Of a stretch of DNA of 64,000 nt, positions 44,090-53,876 are shown piece by piece. The stretch spans positions 90,214,723 to 90,278,722 of the forward strand of contig CAMZMU010000034.1 in assembly GCA_947311845.1 (NCBI GenBank), written 5' to 3'. The stretch is from Poa pratensis. Its lineage: Eukaryota; Streptophyta; Magnoliopsida; Poales; Poaceae. The notes beneath the pieces were generated by a model, which worked only from the letters and a program-made list of their open reading frames with translations, did not search any database and was not told the DNA's origin. The position numbers and the translations under genes are program-made. Every line of letters begins with the position of its first letter. The first letter of the stretch is position 1.

Positions 44090-45000
44090 CTTGCCCGGTA
44101 TTACCGGTCTCGGGTGGTGCCAGAGCACAATCCCCTCAGGGATTAACTTGTTCGAGTCTTTCCAGGACAACTTTCCCATCCACGTTTCTCGTAGAGACAG
44201 AGTGGTTCCTTGATGACAGGGTGATCTTCAACCACATTGATGATTTTGACGTGCCCGTCGTGCTCGATTGGGCCGTCCGGAAGATCGGCGACTGCAGCGC
44301 TACTAGGAGAAACACGATGGACTTCGCGTGTCGCGCACACAATGAACGCGCCGATGTCACTAACAGCTCTGGGCACCGCTGTAACTGCTCCAGGGATACG
44401 ACGACAATCCCTAGCTCGACAATGGATATACACACGCGCACGCACGCACGCACACATGTGTATGCTGCAACTTCTTTTCCAGAAACTCATCTAAAAAGAA
44501 CTCTGAAATTAAACGTGCTTAACCTAGAGCGATTTGAGTACGGGTGATCGACCAGGAAGTAATTTCCGGTGCACATGAATGAGAACAAAGTGCATAGAAA
44601 AGACACACAAGAACACGAGCACGCGGAACACTGAATTTTGTTTTTCAGATGAAATTAGGCCTCCAGTTTCCGTCTTGAAACTACCGAATTCTTTCGCATT
44701 GTGAAATGAATTTGTCTGATCAAAGGGCGATTAATTGCTTTGCAACCCGAAGACATCAACGAGGGCCAACTTAAATACAAATACTCATGGCACGGGATCT
44801 GCACGAACACGCCTGGAAAATACACTTGCCAATGCCTTCCAGAGACAAATGGAGATCCCATCGTGGAGAATGGTCGCAAATGCCCCAAAGGCTATGACGG
44901 TAACCCCTCTAAATGGTGGAGAGAGAGGGGAGAGCAAGACACACACAAAGGAAAAGAGCAAGAGGAGGAAGAAGGGGATCGAGGAGATATCAGATCTGGT
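44090..45000 (+). pseudogene. WAK fragment in head-to-head orientation
   Basis: Reads TFLVETEWFLDDRVIFNHID and VPVVLDWAVRKIGDCSA, the end of the WAK extracellular (GUB/WAK_assoc) domain. This is followed by an EGF piece MDFACRAHNERADVTNSSGH and, after an intron-sized gap, a second EGF piece EDINEGQLKYKYSWHGICTN with CQCLPETNG. No transmembrane or kinase part follows; a CACTA end begins instead. It contains the domain that the minus-strand WAK lacks, so the two are relics of separate neighbouring genes pointing away from each other. Confidence 0.75.
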
Positions 45001-45428
45001 CGCAACAATAGCAACGTGCAAAACAACACACCGTTTCTAGTACTAAAGCCTAGCAAGGTGCCAGTATGGAGCACATTGCTAGTATATGGGTTCACCTTAA
45101 CGGCACCGACGAGAAAAACCTGTCAACGCGCAACTTAGGCGCACATTGTCATTATGCAAGTATTGGCAACCGTGCGGTCTCACCGCACGTTGCCAGTACA
45201 AAAATAATAGCAACGTACATGTTAGGCGCACGTTGCCACTAGTTTTAACCGACGCCGGCGGGCAGCCAAATAATATTGACAACGTTTGCGACCGAGCGCA
45301 CGTTGCCAGTATAGCTGTAGTGGCAAAGCGTTGTTATTTCACACGTTGCTGCGACTTACTAGCAATGTACCTAGTTTTTTTGACACGTCCCAGACTAAAT
45401 AGTGTCTACAAGGGTTTTTCTACTAGTG
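45000..45428. mobile_element. CACTA element 3' terminus
   Basis: Ends at TTTTTCTACTAGTG (45415-45428), the complement of the CACTAGTAGAAAA terminus. It is preceded by repeats of GCACGTTGCC / GCAACGTGC in both orientations (45010, 45187, 45230, 45297, 45340). The 5' end was not found, so its length and whether it carries the WAK fragment are open. Confidence 0.7.
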
Positions 45429-46020
45429 GGCGATGGCCGCCACATCATGATGCCATTACCCGGCGCCACGCTTGACAGCATGATGTACGGACACTATGCG
45501 AATAGGTTATTTTGTAAAAAGGTTTTCGAACATGTGCTGAGTTCCATAAATATGTTATTTTTGTCCACGGTGGATATCTACAGACTTGGTTCAATGAATG
45601 CGAATTCTGTGAGGGTGTCCCTGTAATTTTTCCACTTCAGTGTGTGTCTTGAGCCTTATGGGCTGTGTACGTGTCCTGTATGATCTTCTCTTCCTTACGA
45701 ATGTGACACGTACTCTCAAAAAAAAAAATGCAGGCACGACACCTCCCAATCAGCTAGCAGCCTGATTGGCCTACCCATTTGTATGCGTCTGTATTCAATT
45801 GCGAATTGACAAGATGCATGAACATACTCGTCTACTTGTGAATTGTGATGTCGGAGGGTGATAAAGAAATTGAAGCTTCAAGTGTAGTGGTCTCCCGTAG
45901 CCACTCGGTCTTGCTAGTCGGAGGATGATACACGCTAGAACTCCCTCCGTATGAGTTTATAAGGCCCGAGAGCAATTTCAGATTTTAGCGAAGTAGCTAG
46001 TATCATCTCAACACTCCCGG
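45429..46020. other. P450 upstream region
   Basis: No gene seen. A (A)11 tract at 45719 after CGTACTCTC may be a small retroposon tail. ACTCCCTCCGTATGAGTTTA near 45949 looks like one Stowaway terminus without its partner, about 60 bases before the P450 start. Confidence 0.4.
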
Positions 46021-49000
46021 ATGGATTGTTTGCTGACAGTCCTAGTAGCGCTCGTTGTCGCCATAGGCATCCACCACCTGAGCAGAGCAAGGAAAGCATG
46101 TCCAGCCAAGTTGCCCCCGGGATCCCTTGGTCTTCCGGTGATTGGACAGACCCTCGGCCTCCTCCGCGCCATGCGAGCCAACAGCGTCGACCGGCTTATT
46201 CAGGACCGGATCGACCGATACGGTCTGGTTTCGAAGCTATCGCTGTTCGGCTCGCCGACGGTCATTCTGGCTGGCCCGGCGGGCAACAAGTTCCTCTTCT
46301 TCAACCGGTCGCTGACGGTGCGGCAGCCCCGGTCCGCCCGGCGTATTCTCGGGGAGAAGAACATCCTGGCCCTCCACGGCAAGGATCATCGGCGTATCCG
46401 TGGGGCGCTATTGTTGGAGTTCCTCAACCCCGACATGCTCAAGACGTACGTTGGGATGATCAACTTCAGCAAAAGCACACTTGTTCCCATGCACGTTCCT
46501 GCTGCCGACCTCCACAACATTCAGGAGGCGCTGGGGTGCCGTGTTGAAGGTTTCCCGCAGATTTATTTGGGCCTGCCGCTGTCCTGTGAAAAGCTCACTC
46601 TCCTCGACTTTGCGCCGCTGATTGCCAAGGTGGACAAGTACCTCTCGGGTTGGTGCGCCATTCTCCTATCCTCTGGAGGGCGTGTAACGCTGCTCAATTC
46701 CGTGCTGGATGCCCTGCACACCTTTGCCATGGGAGCTCTCGAACTCCCCCCTGCCCTGCTCCGCGCGATCGAAGGCCTACGCCGGGCGTTCCTCTGGGAT
46801 GTGGCAGACCGGCCGTCCGGGGCGAAGTGCCTGGTCGCCTGGACTGCAGTGTGCCGGCCAAAGCTGGAGGGTGGCCTGGGCATCAAGCAGCTGACGGTCA
46901 AGAACGAGTGTCTCCAGCTCAAATTGGTGCATCGTTTGCACTCTGCTGTTGACGCGCCCTGGCCTCGCTGGGCGTGGAGTGCTGCTGCTGGGCAGCACTG
47001 GAAGCACCTGGTGGCGCTCATGCCCCTGTATCGTAGCATCTCCGCTGCGCGTGTCTGCGACGGACGCCGCACTTCCTTCTGGCGTGACTCTTGGGTTGGT
47101 GGCGAGGCGATCGGCAACCGCTGGCCGGTGCTCCTGTCGCATGCACTGGACCAAAGCGCCACGGTCGCGGCTGTCCTGGGCGCTGGTGTGCGCCAATGCC
47201 TGGTGCCACGTCTCACCCCTGCTGCTGAGCGGCAGCTGCCCCGGCTTGTCGAGCTCGTCGCTGGAGTTGCACTATCGGAAGGGCACGACACGCGCGAGCT
47301 GCTGCGGTGCCGCAAGAAGGATGGATCGCTCGACACCTCCGCCATGTACAAGCTGCGCACCTGGGGTGGCGTCGACGCCCCCTTCCACGACTTCGTCTGG
47401 ATCAACTCCGCGCCCTCAAAGGTGCGGTTCTTCGCGTGGCTGCTGTCCAAGGGCAGAATCCAGTCGCGGGTGGCGCTGCTGAAGAAGAAGATCCTGGACG
47501 CCACGGAGGCGTTCTGCCCCATCTGCCGGGCCCCGCTCGAGACCGCCGACCACATCATCTTCGAGTGTCCTTTCTCGCGGAGGTTCTGGACGGCGCTCGG
47601 GTATGTTTTCCCTACCGATGCTAACGTCAGGGACGTCCACGCCTATGCCGCCCCGCCGGCATCCCCGCGTCGTCGGCCTCGACGTTCACTCTACTGTGCC
47701 TATGGAACCTGTGGAAGCACAGGAACGCCGTTGTTTTTCGTGAGCAACGTCCCTCGCTCTCCCTGCTTCTGCGCAATTGTCGTGAGGAGGCACGCCTATG
47801 GCGCGTCAGGCTCCCGGCGGCGCATGAGGCCGATGCCATGGCTTGGCTGCAATGTCTGGACCAGGTTGTGCGCTGATGCCCCCTGTCCCTCTTTTTCTCT
47901 CTCTTGTAATCCGTCCCTGATGTAAAGATCACTACCTAGGCCTTTTGGGTCTGCATATATATACGAAAAATTCAGGTGGGGGACTTGTCCCCCCCCGGTG
48001 ACCATCAAAAAAAAAAAAACACCTAGAGGAGAACTGGGCCGGCCGCACGACCGTCACGGTGATGCTGACGTTCGACATCATGTCGGCGCTAGTTATCGGC
48101 AATGAGACGGGCGCCGTGCGGGGTGACCTCGACCATGACTTAGAGCACATACTGGAGGGCGTGATGACAATCCCGGTGAACCTGCCGTTCACGGCGTACA
48201 GGAGGGCCCTCAAGGCCAGCCGAAGGGCTCGACGGCTACTCATCGGGATCATGCGAGAGAAGAAGACTAAGCTAGAGCTAGAGCTGGAGCAGGGCAACGA
48301 CCTCATCAGCCGCCTGCTCAGCAAGACAGACGACCATGGCGAGCAACTACTGACCAATGAGGAGATCGTCGACAACAGCATGGCCATCCTTGTTGCCGGC
48401 CGTGACGCCACGGCCATACTGATCACGTTCATGATCCGCCAGCTCGCAGATGATCCGGGTACCCTCGCCGCCATGGTGCAAGGTAAGCCTTCAGCATCGT
48501 CTCTCGTCTCATCTATCATGCATGTCGTGTGTTTCATTCTTACGGACACGTACAGAGCATGAAGAGATTGCAAGGAACAAGGCTGATGGAGAGGCTCTCA
48601 CCTGGGAAGACCTGTTAAAGATGAAGTTCACATGGCGAGTCGCACAGGAGACACTTCGCATCGTCCCTCCATTCTTCGGCTCCATGAGAACAGCACTGGA
48701 GGACATGGAGTTCCGCGGCTACCGAATCCCAAAAGGATGGCAGGTCCTTGCTGGCCGGTTTGGACTTAATTTTCTAACCAATTTGCAGCAAAACAATTTG
48801 CTGATATTGTCTCGTGTTCAGGTGTTTTGGGCGCCAAGCGTAACGCACATGGACCCGAGCATTTTCCACGAGCCAGCTAAGTTCGATCCCTCCCGTTTCG
48901 AGAACCACTCAACCACGGCGCCACGGTGCTCCTTCGTCGCCTTCGGCGGCGGCCCCAGAATATGCGCCGGGATAGACTTTGCCAAGATGGAAACATTGGT

Positions 49001-49133
49001 CATAATGCACAACCTGGTGAGACATTTCAGATGGAAGCTCTGCTGCAAGGACAACACTTTCGTCATGGACCCCTTGGCGTCGCCGCTGCATGGCCTGCCG
49101 ATTCATCTCGAGCACTACGGGGCTACTGTTTGA
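46021..49133 (+). pseudogene. Cytochrome P450, CYP85 clan (CYP716/CYP728-like), LINE-disrupted
   Basis: Exon part 46021-46460 has a membrane anchor MDCLLTVLVALVVAIGIHHL, the PPGSLGLPVIGQT hinge and blocks up to NPDMLKTYVG. After the LINE, exon parts 48020-48482, 48556-48743 and 48822-49133 (GT-AG introns that keep frame) carry the I-helix AGRDAT, the K-helix ETLR, FDPSRFE and the haem-binding FGGGPRICAG with its Cys ligand. Members of this clan oxidise triterpenoids, steroids or related terpenoids in the ER; the substrate here is unknown. Apart from the insertion, about 6 codons at the insertion site and about 4 codons after TVTV seem lost compared with relatives. The P450 catalytic residues are otherwise intact, so the insertion is the main lesion. 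Confidence 0.88.
46461..48019 (+). mobile_element. 5'-truncated LINE inside the P450 gene
   Basis: Starts in the reverse-transcriptase C-terminal part (NFSKSTLVPMHV, YLGLPLS), continues GWCAILLSSGGRVTLLNSVL and a long linker, and then has the zf-RVT domain (APSKVRFFAWLLSKGRI, CPICRAPLETADHIIFECPF). A shift near 47660 moves the final LCLWNLWKHRNAVVF block out of frame. The 3' end has a G/C-rich hairpin-like GGGGGACTTGTCCCCCC and about 13 A (48007-48019). No target duplication is seen: what follows the A tract does not match what precedes 46461. Confidence 0.88.
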
Positions 49134-49256
49134 GTGCGACCAAAATACTCTCCAAGGTGTCTTGACCTTCGGGGCGAGCGTCGCATGTCACCTCCAGGTT
49201 CTGCCTGGTAGTTGACAGGACTGGAAGTCATCTCGAGTTTAGCGTGTTAGTTAATA

Positions 49257-49417
49257 CTCACTCCGTTTTTTAATATAAGAAGTTTTAGCTTTTGACCACA
49301 TGCACATGTACACAAATGTATGTAGACATATTTTTGTGTGCATGCACACTCATTTTAGTATGCACCTAGACAACATGTGTTCCACCTAAAACATCTTATA
49401 TTAATGAACAGAGGGAG
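49257..49417. mobile_element. Stowaway-type MITE
   Basis: Inverted ends CTCACTCCGTTTTTTAATATAAG / CTTATATTAATGAACAGAGGGAG (each quoted end shortened by position) flanked by TA on both sides (49255-49256, 49418-49419). It lies about 120 bases after the P450 stop. Confidence 0.85.
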
Positions 49418-49522
49418 TATCATATATCACCTGTTTTGATGCAACTATTTTCTTAATTAAACTATGTAATACATTGGGCTTTATTGGTTCTCGGAGTCCT
49501 CGTTTATTCGGACACGGCGTTT

Positions 49523-49875
49523 CGGGTCACGGGTGCAGATGCACCCGTTGTGTAAAACATTTTATTTTTTTAAAATTATTAAAAAAATTAAAAAATGGAT
49601 ATACATAAGTACATTTTGTGTTATAGCACAAAAAATTTCACATAGAAAAGACATTTTTTGTGACCTGTGCAAGAAAGACACAAAAATATCACGTACAAAG
49701 TCATTTTGGAGCGATCGGATTTGTCTTTTTTCATAGGTCACAAAAATCTTAATTTGTGAAACTTTTTGTGCTAACATAAATGTGTTGAAGTATATCCAAA
49801 AAAAAAAAAAATGAATTATTTTGACATTTTGAAAATTATTTTTTGAGTAATGGGTGCATCTGCACCCATGACCCG
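49523..49875. mobile_element. MITE with long inverted ends
   Basis: Left end CGGGTCACGGGTGCAGATGC and right end GGGTGCATCTGCACCCATGA followed by CCCG are inverted copies, and each contains its own small palindrome (GGGTGCA.ATGCACCC). The AT-rich interior repeats ACAAAAA..TTTTTGTG in both orientations. The superfamily was not determined. Confidence 0.7.
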
Positions 49876-50148
49876 ATATAGATTTCCGCGTTTATTCCTT
49901 CTTTGCTCCTTCACGTGTTCCTTATTTTGTCTTTTTCCATGCCAGGGTAGATGGGCTTTATTTGAACATTTTGAGCTTTTCTATTTCCATTTCTACTACA
50001 CACGTTTCTTAGGAATAAAACAGGTGGGGAAATATCACCTTCACCAAAATTGAAATAGCCTTAACGTGACGTCATCCATCATATATTCTCATTGTTTTTT
50101 CTTGTTTCTTCCCGTTCGATCACCAACCCCCACCACGGGATTTCGGTA

Positions 50149-50285
50149 CTTTGCCGTGTGCCCATGGCACACCGTAAAGAGCAGAAACACACGGCAAAAG
50201 TTTTGCCGTGTGCTGCACAGGGCAAAGAATTATCCGGCAAAGTAGACTTTGCCGTGTGTTTTTTATCGAGGCATACGACAAAGTT
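50149..50285. mobile_element. DNA-transposon subterminal repeats (TTTGCCGTGTG type)
   Basis: Four copies of TTTGCCGTGTG or its complement at about 50149, 50188, 50202 and 50249, plus shorter matches. Clusters like this occur in subterminal parts of some grass CACTA or other DNA transposons. No clear terminal repeat or transposase was seen. Confidence 0.45.
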
Positions 50286-50299
50286 TGACAAGTGGGAAC

Positions 50300-50925
50300 C
50301 AGCCGACAGTCAGACGGAAACGGCGAGCCTAACAGATGGGTCCCACCTCCTCCTAAGAAAACTCTAGCCGCAGCCCATCTCCTCCGACTCTGTTCGGCAA
50401 TCTTCGGGTCCCCGTCTCCTCCACTTGTCATCCCGACGGTGGGAGGGGAGGGGATTTAAGCCTTGCGCTTAGCACTATAGTTGGTCCCCAAGATCGAGTT
50501 TGGTCAACCGACAGTGACGTTATGCTGCTTATGGTGGCGCCTTGCGTGTCAAGAATAAGGTTTCTTCGTCGCACTGTAACTTTTCAATTTCGAGCCGATG
50601 TTTGGAATTGATTAGCCGATTTTGAGCCGATGTTTGGAATTTTTTGGCCGATTTTTGTCAAATCTCCGCACTCGGTTGACCATTTGAAGTATCCTTTAAC
50701 AAGGAGGTTTATCTTGACGTTTCGCACAAATTTCTTGTTGCAACTTTTCTGTTTTCTTCAAATTTTCGTGTGAGATAGGTCCCGTTTTAGAGTTTTGCAC
50801 AGTCCCCGTAATTTGCCGGCCCGACCCTCTTATGATTGAACCGTTTACACACCCGCGTCAAGTCAAGGCATCTACCATCACCCATGCTAAAATATGACCA
50901 AATTGAAGCAAAGCAAGCAACATCT
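50300..50925. other. No gene recognised
   Basis: Holds only a short direct repeat GAGCCGATGTTTGGAATT (near 50591 and 50623). No coding frame or element border is convincing. Confidence 0.4.
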
Positions 50926-51312
50926 TAAGAATGGCGACCACCGTACTGTTGCCGGTGGCCGTGGCATCGGCACAGCGGTAGCCGGCATTGGCACGCCCGG
51001 GGTGCCACGACATGTGCGACATCGTCACTGTTTCTACATCTTCGGCATCGGTACGGCTGATACCGTTACGACGGCATAAAATGCTCCCAGCTCGAGTGCG
51101 ATGACTCCGGCTCTTCCCCACCGCGCCTCACCATCGTGGGCAGGGGCTACCGCCTCGGCGCCATTTATCTCGTGCCGGCGAGGGTACGTCCTACCTCAGC
51201 ATGGTGCGCACGTGCTACATCTCCACAGATGACTTGGTCGGCTCGAACAACAACGTCAACATAACCTACATGCCCCTCGTAGGCTCAAACAACAACGTCA
51301 ATACGACCTTGT
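50926..51312 (+). pseudogene. WAK extracellular-domain fragment
   Basis: MATTVLLPVAVASAQR resembles a WAK signal peptide. The next codon is a stop (TAG where the WAK at 43.8 kb has CAG). It then reads [12 protein letters not shown] as in that WAK, and after shifts LECDDSGSSPPRLTIVGRGY with RLGAIYLVP, and SMVRTCYIST, all typical of the GUB_WAK/WAK_assoc ectodomain. No EGF or kinase part follows. Confidence 0.7.
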
Positions 51313-51392
51313 GATAACCTATTACTATGCCCGCCAAAATGCAAGTCACTAGTAATCGCAAACCCACCTGTGAGACACTACCTAATTTACTA

Positions 51393-51755
51393 CTCCCTCC
51401 GCTCACCTATAGTTTGCGTTCTAGCTTTTTCCAAATTTTCCCTTTTAGTTTGTGTTTGCTAGTTGATTTACTAATCTGCCCCCACATCATCAGTCTCTCC
51501 ATGCATTAAAACCATTCCTCCGTATAAGCATTCAGATAATCATTCAGTTGCATATGCGGAGGGAGCGAGGCGACGTAGCCCAATGGATTAATGGCATTAA
51601 TGGCCAGCAACTGCATGCTTTTTCCGGTCACAGCGCGCGATGTGGGAACTGTACAGGGTCAATTTAGTCCACCTATTCCACATTTCAGCCCCTCCGTAGC
51701 GTTTCTTGGTACCTGTGTTTAGCTCAGGCCGCAAACTAAAAACAAACAGAGGGAG
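51393..51755. mobile_element. Stowaway-like MITE
   Basis: Left CTCCCTCCGCTC...AGTTTGCG and right CGCAAACTAAAA...AGAGGGAG are inverted. It is flanked by TA (51391-51392 and 51756-51757). Confidence 0.7.
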
Positions 51756-51959
51756 TAGTAGTGTGCTGGCCTCGCCACTAAGGCCTGTGCCAATGCATCG
51801 TCTCTTATCACGTTAGCATAGGAGCATTAAAATTTTAAGAGATAACCATGCCATGCCAATGGGTTGTTTCTTATAGGTTGTCTCTAATTTAATGATTTGG
51901 GCCTCATGCATGCATATGATTGGGCAAGCACTCTATTTTTGCCTATGGCCACGTGCAAG

Positions 51960-51985
51960 GGTTGTATCTTAGCTAAGATACAACC
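51960..51985. repeat. 26-base perfect palindrome
   Basis: GGTTGTATCTTAG followed by its exact complement. Probably the centre or end of a small MITE-like sequence (about 51780-51990), whose borders were not resolved. Confidence 0.8.
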
Positions 51986-52004
51986 TCACCCTCTCTCTTC
52001 ATTA

Positions 52005-52301
52005 CTCCCCCGTCCTCAAATAAGTGGACATATAGGGATTTCAAGAGAAATTAGGAAATGGATTAAAATTGCATTGGGAATATGCAAAACACCATCTCTC
52101 TCCTCTTTAATTCTCCCACACCAATGAGCTAAGAGCATGTAGAAAATGAGGATATCATGCATTAGATATTATTGGTCTTGATTCCCGTGTGATGAAAGAG
52201 AAGCATTTTTTCCACTTCAAAGTGCATCGGGAATCTAGACGTACACTCTTTTGTGGAAAAAATTCAAACCTAGATGTCCACTTATTTGAGGACGGAGGGA
52301 G
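52005..52301. mobile_element. Stowaway-type MITE
   Basis: Ends CTCCCCCGTCCTCAAATAAG and CTTATTTGAGGACGGAGGGAG (inverted, near-perfect; each given to 20 or 21 positions by extent), with TA on both sides (52003-52004, 52302-52303). Both arms continue with GTGGACAT / ATGTCCAC. Confidence 0.9.
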
Positions 52302-52389
52302 TAACTAACATGCCAGATAAGCAAATTTCCTATGAAACCATGCTAAGAGACTTGCATTGGCATAGGCCTAATAACTTAATTAGTAATTG

Positions 52390-52560
52390 CGTGCGGGTTA
52401 AAGACCCGCCACTAATAAACAAATCAATGTGTTCATATGAAAAAAACCAGTTACTAGTGACGTGTAGCCCACACACTAGTGCAGAATTGCCTAACAGTGG
52501 CATGCCAAGAAGCCTACTAGTGGCCTGGAATTGCCTTCAAATTTTTTGAACTAGGATACT
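52390..52560. other. Possible CACTA-related piece
   Basis: Contains GCGGGTTAAAGACCCGCCAC and CACTAGTGCAGAA, resembling termini and subterminal repeats of some grass CACTA elements. No complete structure can be drawn. Confidence 0.3.
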
Positions 52561-52647
52561 ACATCGTCATGATCAGCTACTTCGACATCGGCAACAAAGC
52601 CTACGTCTAGAGCTACTCATGCGCAACAGCTATAGTTGCTTCACGTA

Positions 52648-52843
52648 CAGTGGCGGAGCTTGGGCTGAATTCCAGGGGGGGCAAATGGGCTGGGGGGCTA
52701 AAGTATAAGGTTTAGTCTGATTTTCAGTTGATAAGTGGGTCAAATACATGTATATATTAGGCTGAATCTTCATGGGCTGGGGGAGGGGGGGGGGGGGGGG
52801 AGGGGGCGACAGCCCATTTCGCCCCCATGAAGCTCCGCCACTG
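52648..52843. mobile_element. MITE with CAGTGGCGGAGCTT ends
   Basis: Inverted ends CAGTGGCGGAGCTT / AAGCTCCGCCACTG are flanked by the direct repeat CACGTA (52642-52647 and 52844-52849). Ends of this type are common in grass hAT-like MITEs. A poly-G tract at about 52780-52805 may be unreliable in length. Confidence 0.8.
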
Positions 52844-52850
52844 CACGTAT

Positions 52851-53135
52851 GCTACTGGATATATACCCACGCTGCTACTGGATGTACACACCGCTACTGC
52901 TACTAGATGTACGTTCACGCTGCTACTAGTTGTACAAGATGCTCCTGGATGTACACCCGCGCTGCTACTGGATGTACACACCGCTACTGCTACTAGATGT
53001 ACACTCACGATGCTACTGGATGTACACCCGCGTGCTACTGGATGTACACGATACAACTGGATGTACAATCACGTCCTGCTATTGCATGTACACCCACGTT
53101 GTTCTTGTATGTACACGCTGCTACTGGATGTACAA
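52851..53135 (+). repeat. Minisatellite, (T)GCTACTGGATGTACAC family
   Basis: About a dozen variants of GCTACTGGATGTACAC, separated by short spacers (for example CCGCTACTGCTACTAGATG), run in tandem. Frames through it are Tyr/Cys/Thr-rich by composition only and are not considered genes. Confidence 0.88.
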
Positions 53136-53785
53136 AGTATATAGAACAGGAAGTACAAAGTACGAAAAAAAAAGTTTCTCAAAACCTATCAACACGGGAT
53201 CTACTTTTAAAGATCTCGACGCGAGGATCACAAATATGAAAACGGTTCATAATTTCGATGAACGGTTCTCAAGATATTTCGGTTTAAGAAACGAATCTCG
53301 AAAAAAATGCACGTACAAATATGGGCACGGGAGAAGGAGAAATCCACCAAATTGTCTCGTGCTGCCACTTGTCACACATGCAAGCCCGCACGGGGACCGC
53401 ATGAAGGGAGAAACTGACACTTGTCGACACGGCAGCGCACGCGGGGTTCCCTTCCCGAAGGGAAGCCATTTATTAGTGATTTCGACGTACGATGGTTCGT
53501 GTACGATTTACGTCCGACGATGTGATCCGTCGGACCACGTTCAAAGTCTCAGCCCATCGGAGGACCACGGTTTGAATCGACAAGAATATGTCGTACGTAT
53601 AGCAGCTTTGTAGTTGAAGTGTATGCTTCGTCACACGCTTGCGCTAGTGCCAGTACGAGCTACCACTACTTCAGTTTGTGGATGTCTCGACAAAAGGCCA
53701 GCCTACAGAGACGTTCGAAGACTTGAGGAACAATCTGTTACTCTGCGCAATCTCTGTTCAGATTGCGGTGGTGTTAACAGTGTGA
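53136..53785. other. No gene recognised
   Basis: Contains ATCTCGACGCGAGGATCACA and TTTCGATGAACGGTTCTC, which look like a decayed DNA-transposon arm. The last ~170 bases are the left host flank of the next LTR element. Confidence 0.35.
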
Positions 53786-53790
53786 CTATG

Positions 53791-53876
53791 TGGTGCCTGG
53801 TTGACGGGAGAGTATTTGAGGATGATGATGATGGTGATGATGAGTACTTCCCCGGCAACGGCGCCAGAAAACAGCT
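53791..53876 (-). repeat. Extra LTR end carrying a primer-binding-site copy
   Basis: The last ~86 bases of each LTR hold AGCTGTTTTC, TGGCGCCGTTGCCGGGG and a CATCATCACCATC-rich stretch, followed by GTCAACCAGGCACCA. This looks like former 5' leader sequence now belonging to the LTR. The older LTR end would be GCCATCA at about 53877. Confidence 0.75.

Noticed and set aside
45640..45730. Possible SINE/LINE tail before the P450
   Set aside because: Only an A tract after CGTACTCTC. No target duplication or internal promoter boxes were found.
46563..47558. 331-codon minus-strand frame inside the LINE
   Set aside because: Antisense of the GC-rich LINE coding region. It starts and ends arbitrarily and has no domain.
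52930..53613. 227-codon frame rich in Tyr/Cys/Thr
   Set aside because: Translation of the minisatellite; repeats keep the frame open.
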